Source: Tritrichomonas foetus
Lineage: Eukaryota; Parabasalia; Tritrichomonadida; Tritrichomonadidae
DNA length: 40,463 nucleotides
NCBI GenBank assembly: GCA_001839685.1
Contig: MLAK01000893.1
Location: forward strand, 1 to 40,463
Reading direction: 5' to 3'
The notes beneath the pieces are model-generated. The model did no database searches, was not told the DNA's origin, and worked only from the letters and a program-made list of their open reading frames with translations. The translations under genes were made by a program, and so were the position numbers. Shown one piece after another: positions 1 through 8,398 of the stretch; within the stretch, counting starts at the first letter, position 1; the number at the start of each line of letters is the position of its first letter.

Positions 1-143
1 AATTTTCGACGTACATATTATATAATATAAGAATTAAAAGAAAAAATTAGAATTTTAGTGATTAAAATCGTCAACAATCAAGTGAATTAAATTTTTTTAA
101 TTAGAAAATTATCGAAGAAGTAATTTTTTGAAGTGAGATACGC

Positions 144-1229
144 TTATCTCCTCCAATATCTCATTTCCGTTCCATGTAGCCCAAATTCTGGTCTTCCCCA
201 TTGTCCACATGGTGGTGATGATGGAAATCCACATCTTGCCATTCTCATTCTCCAGCGTCTGAGTCTTTTCATTTCATGATGTTGTCCTTTGTTACATGGT
301 GTTCCGTGGCATGTTGGCTTTTCCCCTCTTCCAACAAATGGTCCAAATTGTGGTGATCCAAAAGGCTGTCTTTCACATTGGCCACTAAAGTGTCCCGGGA
401 ATTGTCTTCTCCATGGGCTATATGATGGCTGTGGCCTTTCACATGGTGGTCGTCTGAAATGGCCACTGTATTGTCTGTGACATAGTGATCGTTCGCAAGA
501 GACTCCAAATTGTCTTAACCATAGTTCACAAGGGGATCTTTCACATGGTTTCTCGAATGGTGCACATGGTGGCCTTTCGCATTCTCTCCTTCGATGGCAA
601 TGAACATGGCGTCTTTCATGATGTCCTCTTCTTAGTCTTTCACATTGGCTTTGCTGTGGTGGTGGTGGTATTCCACATTGTCTTGGTGCTCCCCAAAATT
701 GTGGTCCTGGTGGTGGTGGTGGTGGTATTCCACATTGTAGTCTGCATTGTGGAGAGATTCCTCCTAATTGGCGAGATTGGTGAAACATTATTCTCTTTGC
801 TATTTGGTGTGATTTTCTTGGTGGACAGTCTGGGAATCGTTTTTGTATTTTCTGTATTATAAGAGTTTTCAGTTGTTTCTTTGTTTCTCTAATTTGTTTG
901 TTTAGAGCTTCCTTCTCTTCATTATTTCCACTGTGGTCTTCTTCACTGCAACATTTTCTTTCTGTCTTTCTGCATGGATGTCGAGCAAACCTTCCATGGT
1001 TATGTCTTCTCCAGAAAGGTGGTGGCATATCAAAGCCTCCTTCTTCTCCTTCCTTTTCATTTGTATTGTTATGGTTATGATGTCTCCAATGACCTCTTCT
1101 ACTGCAGCATTGCCTTTTTCCTTGGCAGTAATCTTTTTCTTCTTTTTGTGTGTCGAAAACTGGCTCTTTATTATCCTCTTCTTGTGAGACGACCTCGACT
1201 GAGATTGGTTCTGGTGTTATATTTTCCAT
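144..1229 (-). CDS. Cys/Arg/Pro/His-rich low-complexity protein with CER repeats
   Basis: 361 residues, function not recognised. The N-terminal third is acidic and His/Asn-rich with CC pairs (near residues 41 and 93). Residues about 103-135 form a short charged helix that could be a coiled coil. The rest is rich in Pro, Arg, Cys, Gly and Trp and carries six CER tripeptides at residues 196, 217, 229, 245, 263 and 285, several as CERxxC, plus two proline runs. There is no signal peptide or membrane segment. ATG at 1229 is preceded by an initiator-like TCATT (complement of 1241-1245). Open frames on the opposite strand here are by-products of the repeats. The Cys/His spacing could bind metal or cross-link, but this is a guess; it matches no zinc-finger consensus I know. 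Confidence 0.75.
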   Translation of the reverse strand: MENITPEPISVEVVSQEEDNKEPVFDTQKEEKDYCQGKRQCCSRRGHWRHHNHNNTNEKEGEEGGFDMPPPFWRRHNHGRFARHPCRKTERKCCSEEDHSGNNEEKEALNKQIRETKKQLKTLIIQKIQKRFPDCPPRKSHQIAKRIMFHQSRQLGGISPQCRLQCGIPPPPPPGPQFWGAPRQCGIPPPPQQSQCERLRRGHHERRHVHCHRRRECERPPCAPFEKPCERSPCELWLRQFGVSCERSLCHRQYSGHFRRPPCERPQPSYSPWRRQFPGHFSGQCERQPFGSPQFGPFVGRGEKPTCHGTPCNKGQHHEMKRLRRWRMRMARCGFPSSPPCGQWGRPEFGLHGTEMRYWRR

Positions 1230-1240
1230 TACTTTTTAAA

Positions 1241-1245
1241 AATGA
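1241..1245 (-). promoter_or_regulatory. Initiator-like element TCATT
   Basis: TCATT on the minus strand, about 12 bases before the ATG at 1229. It fits the trichomonad initiator consensus TCA(C/T)(A/T) and its usual distance from the start codon. Confidence 0.5.
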
Positions 1246-1590
1246 TGTGAATAATCCACAAAGATTTTTTCATCATCAGTTTGAAATAATTCAATGAATA
1301 TTCAAATTTTTCAATATATTCATCTCATTCTTGACTGAGTGAAATGAGAAAATAATTCGGGCTTGGAAGATATCACTCTTGACTTGTTGGAATTTTTCGA
1401 AAGCTGATTTTTTTCTAAGCTCTTCAAAATGTCTATTAGATGACTTCTTTAAAGTAGCGAAGAAAACCAAAATATTATCATATTCAAAGGAAATTATTAA
1501 ATAACTATAAAATTTCTAATTGTTATCAACAATACTATGTCTGCAAAATGATCATTATATATATTATAATATTTACTGACTTGATGTATT

Positions 1591-1692
1591 TAAACAAATC
1601 ACGAAAGAAATAAACAAGTCAAGAAAGAAAAAAAGACAAACCAAGGAAGAAATAAACAAATTAAGGAAGAATTAAACAAATCAAGAAGAAAC
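1591..1692. repeat. Imperfect 20-base tandem repeat, five units
   Basis: Units begin at 1591, 1611, 1631, 1653 and 1673 and vary around TAAACAAATCAAGAAAGAAA; the third is 22 bases. It ends 28 bases from the stop codon of the gene at 1720-3516, so it is probably in or just after its 3' untranslated region. Confidence 0.7.
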
Positions 1693-1719
1693 AAAAATTA
1701 GACAAAAATATAAAAACAT

Positions 1720-3516
1720 TTATTCGTAGCCATTTCTTGCCATTCTTGCACGCACAGCCGAAGCAGCCCTTTTCTTTCCAATGATCTTCCGCACATCCAG
1801 TCCATTTACAGTCAATTTTGGTGCATCCTCTTCATGCTTAAAAATAGTATAAGCCGAAAAAGTTCTCGGTGAAGTTGGCGGAATGATTTTTTTCGTTCTA
1901 ACAACTCTTGATTTTGTTGTAGAAAGGAAAGTTATTGTTTGCGGCTTCAAATTTGTCGGTTTATCTTTATTTATAGCATTTGTGAGCTGTTTCATCTGCA
2001 TTTCTAATGGTTGAAAAATCTTCCTTTGTTCATTTTTCAAAAATTGTTCTGTCCATTTTTGATGATCATTGAAACATTGAATTTCTTTATTTTGTTTTTC
2101 AACAAGAGCATTATATTCGTTCATCATTGTAGCTTCTGCTCTTTTCTTTGCATTTTCGGATTCTTCCATTTGCATATTGTCAGCAGATATTTTCACACGC
2201 TTGGCTTCTCCAAATTGACGAGAAATTGCCAGCTTTTTCTGAATCTTTCTTAAATTCAAAAGACCCGGCGATGGTTTGTTGAATTTTATCATATGATTTG
2301 AATCGTTCCATTTATTTTCAAAATCACGCATTTCTTCTTCATGTGCTGCAATTAATTGGTTTTTTTGTTCTTGTTGTTGCTGATGGAAAACACTAAAAAT
2401 TCGCTGCCATTCTTGGGTTTCTGTTTCGTAGGTTTTCTTTATCGTGTCGAGTCTGATTGTCATCGATTGCTGCATTTCTTGTTTTCGAAGTTCAGATTCA
2501 CGATATTCATACGCTGTTGATAATAAATTCGAGGCATTTTCAATTTCGGCTGCACGATCATAGTCTTGATTAATCATTGCATTGACGAGTTCGGTCTTTA
2601 AAAGACCGCAAACTTGTGGTTGAAGCTCAATAGGTGGAATTGTATTGTTTTGTAAGTAATCATTCATTGCCATTTTCGCGAATTCCAATTCTTCTGATCT
2701 TCGCCTTTCTTCATCTTGCATTTTCTGCCTTCGTTGCGTATTCATTGAACTCCGCCCGCTTTGCTGGCTACTTATATTATTACTATTCTGCTTAGAATTG
2801 CTACTCACACTACTTATATTATTGTTATTCACATCACCATTATTCATTTTATTGTTGTTGTTGTTGTTATTATTATTGTTATTATTGTTGTTGTTTTGTG
2901 GATTTGTTTGAAATTTTTTATCATGTACAACAAATCCAGATGTAATGACTAATTCTGTGCTGCTTTCTTCGTTTGCATTCTTCGGCGAAATTATTGCTGG
3001 TGTTGCGTCAGGCGAGCTTTCTTCGCCTGCGTTTGCGTAAAGTGCTGATGGTTCATTTGTGTTCATCATTGCAACTTTATTAGAGCCGTTATTATTTTGA
3101 ATGGCTTTCTTTACTGACACTTTATTTCGAATGACTGGTTTTGGCCTATTTTCAAAATTATCTTGCTCGTTTGAATTGCCCTCAAAATCTTGATAATTTT
3201 CTGGATTTGGATTTGAATTTGATTGTTCACATAAACGAGGTACATTATATTTCACCATCTTATCGAGTCTTTTCACGTTGTCTGCATGAAATGAGTCGCC
3301 CGTATTTATTTGAACAGTTTTTTGGTTTTGGTTTTCGGAAATAACGCGCGGTTTCTGTCGGATTTTTTGCGATGGGAGGGGCGGAAGAGAAGTGTTTTGA
3401 TGCTGGTTCGAATCTACGCTGGAATTGACTGTGTCATTCTGAGTATGTTGATCGAGTGGTGATGTTTCAGGATCAGAAGCTTGTTCGAATTCGATATTGT
3501 TAAAAGAGGGATTCAT
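1720..3516 (-). CDS. Asn-rich coiled-coil protein
   Basis: 598 residues, no family recognised. The N-terminal half is low complexity (Asn, Ser, Gln, Pro) and includes an unbroken run of about 16 asparagines encoded by mixed AAC/AAT. From about residue 265 to 500 the protein is charged and helical with many Glu, Lys, Gln and Met, consistent with a coiled coil. The C-terminal ~70 residues are basic and Ser/Thr/Arg-rich, ending RMARNGYE. No transmembrane segment or signal peptide is visible. The start is a clear ATG with no earlier in-frame ATG. A cytoskeletal or scaffold role would fit the architecture but nothing shows it directly. Confidence 0.75.
   Translation of the reverse strand: MNPSFNNIEFEQASDPETSPLDQHTQNDTVNSSVDSNQHQNTSLPPLPSQKIRQKPRVISENQNQKTVQINTGDSFHADNVKRLDKMVKYNVPRLCEQSNSNPNPENYQDFEGNSNEQDNFENRPKPVIRNKVSVKKAIQNNNGSNKVAMMNTNEPSALYANAGEESSPDATPAIISPKNANEESSTELVITSGFVVHDKKFQTNPQNNNNNNNNNNNNNNNKMNNGDVNNNNISSVSSNSKQNSNNISSQQSGRSSMNTQRRQKMQDEERRRSEELEFAKMAMNDYLQNNTIPPIELQPQVCGLLKTELVNAMINQDYDRAAEIENASNLLSTAYEYRESELRKQEMQQSMTIRLDTIKKTYETETQEWQRIFSVFHQQQQEQKNQLIAAHEEEMRDFENKWNDSNHMIKFNKPSPGLLNLRKIQKKLAISRQFGEAKRVKISADNMQMEESENAKKRAEATMMNEYNALVEKQNKEIQCFNDHQKWTEQFLKNEQRKIFQPLEMQMKQLTNAINKDKPTNLKPQTITFLSTTKSRVVRTKKIIPPTSPRTFSAYTIFKHEEDAPKLTVNGLDVRKIIGKKRAASAVRARMARNGYE
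2851..2896. repeat. TTG/TTA trinucleotide tract (poly-Asn codons)
   Basis: A triplet repeat inside the Asn-rich gene, read as AAC/AAT on the minus strand. Codons are mixed, so it is selected or at least tolerated as poly-Asn. Length variation between strains would be expected. Confidence 0.8.
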
Positions 3517-4255
3517 TCGAAATTTTGGAGATTCTAAAAGTATAGAAAAAGGTGAGAAGTAACAAGAAAAATTGAGAGAGATTGAATCACTCCAGTGTAA
3601 ATTTAGAGAAAATGATTAAAAAATAACGTAGAAATCTTAGAAAATAAAGACGTTTTGATTGAATATTTTTTTATCTTTGATGTTTAATTCTAATAAAATA
3701 AATTATTTCTATATATAAGTGGTCAACAATTCAATAAATCGGCCAGATTAACTCTCAAAACACTATATTCTGAATACTTTTGTGGAAAATTATATCTCTA
3801 TTATAATTATCTCCTCTCTTCTACACAATTTATTTTCTCGTTTCAAGATACCACACCAAAGCTATGATGTGGTTCATCATGTAGACCATCTCTTTCATAT
3901 TGACGAAGTGAATCTCATTTTATTGTAATGATTGGCATAGAACATCTGTGAGGAGCTCATCAGCTTTCATTCCCGTATTCAACTGAGTTTGAATAATTCA
4001 CTAATAATTATTGTCATCCATTCATATAGACAAAATTAATTTGACGAAAAGAAGAAAAAAACAGAGAACTGATTAAAACAAAAAAATGATGTAAGTACTC
4101 GCCTTAATATTTGACCATGTTTGTTCGCAATTTTTTTATTTGATCGACCAGGTAAAAACACAAAAAATGTGTAAAAAAATAATTAAATAATTAAAAAAAA
4201 AAAAACGAGGATGGAAATATGAGAGGTAAGAAAAATTATTCATAACCAAAAAGGT
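3517..4255. other. Intergenic region, no gene seen
   Basis: About 740 bases of A+T-rich DNA between two minus-strand genes. It includes an A tract near 4191-4205 close to the 3' end of the RRM gene. No convincing open frame or RNA fold. Confidence 0.5.
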
Positions 4256-4948
4256 TTACTGGCCTTGTGGTGCTGGGGCTTGTCCTTGTGGCTTGTTTTC
4301 GCGGATAGCACGACGTCCTCCTCTTCTGCCACGTCCACGGAATCCACCACGACCACGACCACGTCCGAATCTGCCGCGTCCACGTCCGTTCCTTCCACGG
4401 TATCCGCGGAAGTTTTGCCTTGGTGGGCGAGCGATTCTGATTGTGATTTCCTTGCCCTTGATTGTGACTGTCTTTGTTTCGGAAACTTGGACACGGATTT
4501 CTTCAGTTTCAAACTTGACGAAAGCGAAATATTTCTTTGTTTGGTTTGGATTACGGGCTTGTGGTAATCTAACTTCGGTAACCTTATATGCGGAGAAGGC
4601 AGCTCTGATGTCTTCTTCTGTTGTAGATTCTTCGAGGTTGCCAAGGAAGATTGTGTCCTTTGGGTGTGGAACTGGTGGGCGGGCTGGAAGAACGTTTACT
4701 TTACGTGGAACGCCATTATTTCCTTGAAGTGTGATATCTTCTTTGTTGTTGATAGCACCATTGTATCCTTCGGCTGTCTTGAAGTCGATAAAGCCGAAAC
4801 CACGAGAAACCTTCTTTCCGCGATAGAAGGTGCTGATAACACGGCTTTGAACGATTTCTCCGAACTTCTCAAAAGCATCAGCTAATGCTTTTCCATCAAC
4901 AGAGTATGGGAGATTTGCGATAAAGATTGTTTGGCTTGATTGTGTCAT
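4256..4948 (-). CDS. Two-RRM RNA-binding protein with RGG tail
   Basis: 230 residues. RRM1 spans about residues 6-88, with RNP2 IFIANL (8-13) and RNP1 RGFGFIDF (49-56). RRM2 spans about 98-173, with RNP2 IFLGNL (100-105) and RNP1 KYFAFVKF (139-146). Residues ~178-216 are a dense RGG/RGR tail, a feature of nucleolin/GAR-type and other RNA-binding proteins, and typically an arginine-methylation target. It probably binds single-stranded RNA in nucleus or nucleolus; the exact target is unknown. The stop is TAA followed by ACC, giving a TAAA that overlaps the stop, as in trichomonad poly(A) signals. The large opposite-frame ORFs come from the repetitive RGG codons. Confidence 0.92.
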   Translation of the reverse strand: MTQSSQTIFIANLPYSVDGKALADAFEKFGEIVQSRVISTFYRGKKVSRGFGFIDFKTAEGYNGAINNKEDITLQGNNGVPRKVNVLPARPPVPHPKDTIFLGNLEESTTEEDIRAAFSAYKVTEVRLPQARNPNQTKKYFAFVKFETEEIRVQVSETKTVTIKGKEITIRIARPPRQNFRGYRGRNGRGRGRFGRGRGRGGFRGRGRRGGRRAIRENKPQGQAPAPQGQ

Positions 4949-5624
4949 TGGAAATAAAGTGGCCAGACTAAACCGTAAAGCTGAGAAAAATTGAGTACTT
5001 TGTTTAAATCTGTTTTCGATTTTCCAGTAATGACAAAATTATTCTTGTTTTGACAGCTTTTCGAGAGAATAACCACCGATTTTTAACCATATAGGGCAAA
5101 TAATTATTAAACGGTATTCGATTTTTCATACAATAACCTCTAAATGATGTCAAGGTTTTTTTTTGTAATGGTGATTTTTTGAAAAGATTTCTGAAATGCA
5201 TTCAAATACATTCAAAAAAATTATCTTTCATGATTTGAAAAAAAATTAAATCGACAACTTTTTATCTGAGTTCTTTCTGTGTGAATCTGTTCTACCAAAT
5301 GACAAGACTTGTTAACTAAAACATAACCACTGAAGATGTGGGTTTTCTTTCATTCAATGAAATCATTTTTGTCATTTTTGGGAAATTTTTCATTTCACTT
5401 ATCAACGAAAAAGAAACACAAATTTAAATTGAAAGAAATTAATAAATAAAGAAGTGATTTAATTTAGATTTCCATTCAAAAGAGCTGATAATGCAATCAT
5501 TTTGTTCAACAACAGAAAAGAAAAAAGGAAAACATTGGCAAATTAATGAATAATGATGAAGAAATAATCATTCTATGAATAAAAAATGAGTTATCATGAG
5601 AAGAAGCTGACTGTCTTGATGTAC
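4949..5624. other. Intergenic region, no supported gene
   Basis: About 675 bases. A 65-codon minus-strand frame (5004-5201) is present but has no recognisable domain and no initiator before its ATG. A 7-base-arm palindrome, TTTCATT-C-AATGAAA, lies near 5350. Otherwise featureless. Confidence 0.45.
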
Positions 5625-6713
5625 TCATTCTATATCAATTCCATCTTCTTCGCTATAGTCTTCATCAGTGGTTTCTTCTTCTTCTAATTTAAGAAGCATT
5701 ATAGCTCTTCTGATGTATTCTTTCCCGAGAGATTCATCTTTTTCAACAATATAACCATTTTGAAGCATAGTTCCATATTTGTAAAGTGCGAATGGAATAT
5801 CATTATCTGCAGCTTGACGTAAAAAATTAATTGTTCCACATCTTGGAATGTCATCACCAATCAAAGTTGCTTGCTTGTCATAAAACTTTTTATATTTCAT
5901 GAATGTTGTTTGACTCACAACATTGGAACTATTTACAATTTTAATAATTTCGTTTGCGACTTCTTCAAAATCAGGACGATTTTCTGGGGATAATTGGCAA
6001 CACTTCTTGAATAAATCATCAATCAGGCTTGGCTTTTTTATTTCTGGAAGAATTCCATGAATGATGTTGTGAATTATGGCGTGATCAGAAAGGCCAACAT
6101 AAGGGAATTCGTTGTTGAACATTTCATAAAGAAGCATTCCAAACATATGAACATCTGACTTATTGGTAACATTATTTTGACCAGCCAATATTTCGGGACT
6201 CATATAATTCAATGTTCCAACATTTGTGACTTGTTGTTGGGTAGGGGCAATCTTTCTGGACAGTCCAAAATCAGTCAAATATGGACGAAGTTTATGATCA
6301 AGAAGGATATTGTCAGGTTTGATATCACGATGGATGAAATGATTGTCGTGCATTATTTTGAGGCTTCTGGCTGTTCCGTAAGCGATGATCATTTTCTGGG
6401 TTATGTCGAAAAGCGGAATATTGGCTTGGGATGCTTCGGCATTGAGCAATTGTGAAAGATCTCCTCCGGGAATGAAATCCATATCAATGTAAGCAGGATG
6501 GCCGTGATCTATATCGTCTTGATAGCGAATCATTTTAACAAAACCGTAACGATCGAGCGCTCGAAAAGAATTAATTTCGCGGGTAAATAAATGATTATCG
6601 AAGTTTTTGATTTCTTTATGTGCCACAAGGTATTTGTCGTCATCTTTGTCTGTAGAAAGAGTGACAACACCGAATCCACCAACACCGAGAAGAAGTTCTT
6701 GATTAGAAGCCAT
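5625..6713 (-). CDS. Protein kinase with C-terminal Sel1-like repeat
   Basis: 362 residues. The Ser/Thr/Tyr kinase domain covers about residues 5-268: glycine loop GVGGFG (10-15), lysine in AHKEIK (K33), catalytic HRDIKPDN (128-135), DFG (148-150), and SPE in place of APE (172-174). All catalytic residues are present, so it should be active. After the kinase, about residues 297-345 (AADNDIPFALYKYGTMLQNG and what follows) resemble one Sel1-like repeat. Many trichomonad kinases have long Sel1 arrays; here the chain stops after one, with an acidic tail. Substrate unknown. It is divergently transcribed from RAD9 with 184 bases between start codons. Confidence 0.92.
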   Translation of the reverse strand: MASNQELLLGVGGFGVVTLSTDKDDDKYLVAHKEIKNFDNHLFTREINSFRALDRYGFVKMIRYQDDIDHGHPAYIDMDFIPGGDLSQLLNAEASQANIPLFDITQKMIIAYGTARSLKIMHDNHFIHRDIKPDNILLDHKLRPYLTDFGLSRKIAPTQQQVTNVGTLNYMSPEILAGQNNVTNKSDVHMFGMLLYEMFNNEFPYVGLSDHAIIHNIIHGILPEIKKPSLIDDLFKKCCQLSPENRPDFEEVANEIIKIVNSSNVVSQTTFMKYKKFYDKQATLIGDDIPRCGTINFLRQAADNDIPFALYKYGTMLQNGYIVEKDESLGKEYIRRAIMLLKLEEEETTDEDYSEEDGIDIE

Positions 6714-6721
6714 TTCAATAC

Positions 6722-6726
6722 AATGA
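6722..6726 (-). promoter_or_regulatory. Initiator-like element TCATT
   Basis: Minus-strand TCATT, 9 bases before the kinase ATG, in the 184-base divergent promoter shared with RAD9. Confidence 0.5.
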
Positions 6727-6858
6727 TTGGCAAAAAGTAGTTATAGAAAATTCTGAAGATCAATATAACTTTTTGGATTTATAATAGGTCCTATCATTGA
6801 ATTAAGTCAATTTTTGGCATCTAGTTTTACTAATAAAGGTGAATTATGTGGAAATCTT

Positions 6859-6871
6859 TTGACCATTTCCC
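6859..6871 (+). promoter_or_regulatory. TTGACCATTTCCC motif
   Basis: A 13-base string lying 27-39 bases before the RAD9 ATG. The same 13 bases recur at 11260-11272 upstream of the small proline-rich gene. Function unknown. Confidence 0.25.
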
Positions 6872-6885
6872 TTTCGAAATATTTA

Positions 6886-6894
6886 TCATTCATT
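6886..6894 (+). promoter_or_regulatory. Two overlapping initiator-like TCATT elements
   Basis: TCATT occurs at 6886-6890 and 6890-6894, 4-12 bases before the RAD9 ATG, fitting the trichomonad initiator consensus. Confidence 0.5.
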
Positions 6895-6897
6895 TAA

Positions 6898-8139
6898 ATG
6901 AATGCCGAGATTTCAGAGCCACAAGCAATTGCGTCTCTGAAACTCATCTTTTCCGCACTTCGAAAAATCAGCGATGATCTCATTCTATGCTTCGACGAAG
7001 AAAAATTTTCGATTCGTTCCCTAAATTCCACTCGTTCAGCACTCCCAGTCATCAAATTTAAGCAAGATTTCTTCAAAACATACAAATACTTTTCAGTCCA
7101 AGAGAAAATTGTCGCGCAAATCCCAGTTGCTGCCATAATTATGGCATTCAAAAACGCCTCCAATCCGACTTTGCTCAGTTTTCAAATTCCAGATAGCGAC
7201 TCTTATCAATTTATCGTTTCTCTCGTTGACAAATACACAATTACGCACACTTGGGAATTTCCATTATCCGAGGCTCACTTTTTGAATGCTATTTTCGATT
7301 TAAATGAAACTTGCGTTGAAGTGAAATGTCGATTTGATGTGTTTAACGGACTTTCTGAGGCATTCAAAAATATCAATACAATTTATATGGATATCAATTC
7401 TAATTCCAAAAAAGGAGCAATTTACTTCAAATCAAGCTCATCTGATGATTCAAATGGATCTCTTTCGTCAACTCTCAAAATTCAAAAAAGTGAAAGATGT
7501 GAAGTTCAAATATCAGAAGATGTCACACAAATGCAAATTGCATTTTCTCTCCCTGATTTTATTGTTGGTGTAAAAATTGCAAAACTACTTTCACAGTTCT
7601 TCACCATTCATATCATCGGCCCAGGACAGCCATTGATTTTAAGAGCGAATTCAACAAATCTGATCCAGTTTGAAATGCCACTTGCGACAGTCTCAGAAGC
7701 AGATGATGATGAAGACAATCAAACTGAACAAGCTGCTAATGAAGAATCAACAGATATTAATCAAAATGATAATTACGACTTCTCTAACAATTATAATTCT
7801 CGCTACAATAATGCAAATAAGGATAATGATAACGACGGACAGTTTACGAGTAATTCTGCAGAAATGTCGCAAGTGTCCGCCTGGCAAATTAATCCGCCAC
7901 CAAATTCATCACAGGGCTCATCAACAACTGTAATCAGCGTGAAAGAAAACTCATCGTCAGTCCAGTTCGATTCAGCAGCATCGTCCCTCACAGACAGGAA
8001 GCCATCCAGAATCTCACAGACACTCGCAAATGGCCTCTATGCTGAATCACCACCATTCCCAACAAAGAGACGAATGGCAGGACCAAACACTATCGCTCAG
8101 GCATCACAACCGCCATCAGAAGATGAAGATTCTGTATGA
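6898..8139 (+). CDS. RAD9: RAD9, checkpoint clamp (9-1-1) subunit
   Basis: 413 residues. The first ~265 resemble the Rad9 domain, a PCNA-like fold: LIFSALRKISDDLILCFDEE, then RSLNSTRSALPVIKF and FFKTYKYF, which recall the Rad9 N-terminus. Rad9 forms a ring with Rad1 and Hus1 that is loaded at damaged DNA and activates the ATR checkpoint. Residues ~266-413 are an acidic, Asn/Ser-rich, probably disordered tail, as in other Rad9 proteins where the tail is phosphorylated; several Ser near Asp/Glu are present, and it ends EDEDSV. The stop is TGA, showing that TGA terminates in this genome. The start has initiator elements directly before it. Confidence 0.8.
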   Translation: MNAEISEPQAIASLKLIFSALRKISDDLILCFDEEKFSIRSLNSTRSALPVIKFKQDFFKTYKYFSVQEKIVAQIPVAAIIMAFKNASNPTLLSFQIPDSDSYQFIVSLVDKYTITHTWEFPLSEAHFLNAIFDLNETCVEVKCRFDVFNGLSEAFKNINTIYMDINSNSKKGAIYFKSSSSDDSNGSLSSTLKIQKSERCEVQISEDVTQMQIAFSLPDFIVGVKIAKLLSQFFTIHIIGPGQPLILRANSTNLIQFEMPLATVSEADDDEDNQTEQAANEESTDINQNDNYDFSNNYNSRYNNANKDNDNDGQFTSNSAEMSQVSAWQINPPPNSSQGSSTTVISVKENSSSVQFDSAASSLTDRKPSRISQTLANGLYAESPPFPTKRRMAGPNTIAQASQPPSEDEDSV

Positions 8140-8216
8140 AAATGAACAAGTATAGTATGAAACAAAATGTATGATTGTGTATTTTTATAAAAATATATAT
8201 TTTTCTTTTCTATCCT

Positions 8217-8306
8217 TGTTTGTATAAATGTATGTTTGTTTGTATAAATGTTTGTTTGTTTGTATAAATGCATGTTTATTTGTATAAATGTATGTTTGTT
8301 TGTATA
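8217..8306. repeat. 20-base tandem repeat, about 4.5 copies
   Basis: Period exactly 20: units starting at 8221, 8241, 8261, 8281 and a partial at 8301 vary around TGTATAAATGTATGTTTGTT. It lies between the convergent RAD9 and TPR gene ends, so in a shared 3' region. Confidence 0.85.
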
Positions 8307-8398
8307 GCGAATATCATCTCGATGAAATTTTCATATTTCTTCGAAAAAATTCTGGGAAAAAAAAGATATTTAGATCGTAATTCTAATTACATATAGGT

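Larger units (their letters stand above)
1230..1719. other. Intergenic region with 20-base tandem repeat
   Basis: No gene is evident. It holds the promoter side of the CER-repeat gene and, next to the stop of the Asn-rich gene, a purine-rich tandem repeat (1591-1692). Confidence 0.5.

Noticed and set aside
485..862. Long plus-strand ORF (125 codons) opposite the CER-repeat gene
   Set aside because: It is a hydrophobic mirror of the repeat codons of the minus-strand gene; two others near 933-1297 are the same. The minus-strand frame is longer, with ATG and initiator.
3400..3425. GGTTCGAATC, a tRNA box-B-like string
   Set aside because: It lies in the coding sequence of the Asn-rich protein and has no surrounding cloverleaf.
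3850..4010. C/D-box snoRNA (ATGATG ... CTGA)
   Set aside because: The C box is one base off, the D box is far away and no terminal stem joins them.
4240..4727. Several open frames on both strands over the RRM gene
   Set aside because: Arg/Gly codon repeats leave all frames open; only the 4256-4948 frame has RRM motifs.
5004..5201. 65-codon basic minus-strand ORF
   Set aside because: Intergenic, no homologue recognised, no promoter element before its ATG, composition like random A+T-rich DNA.
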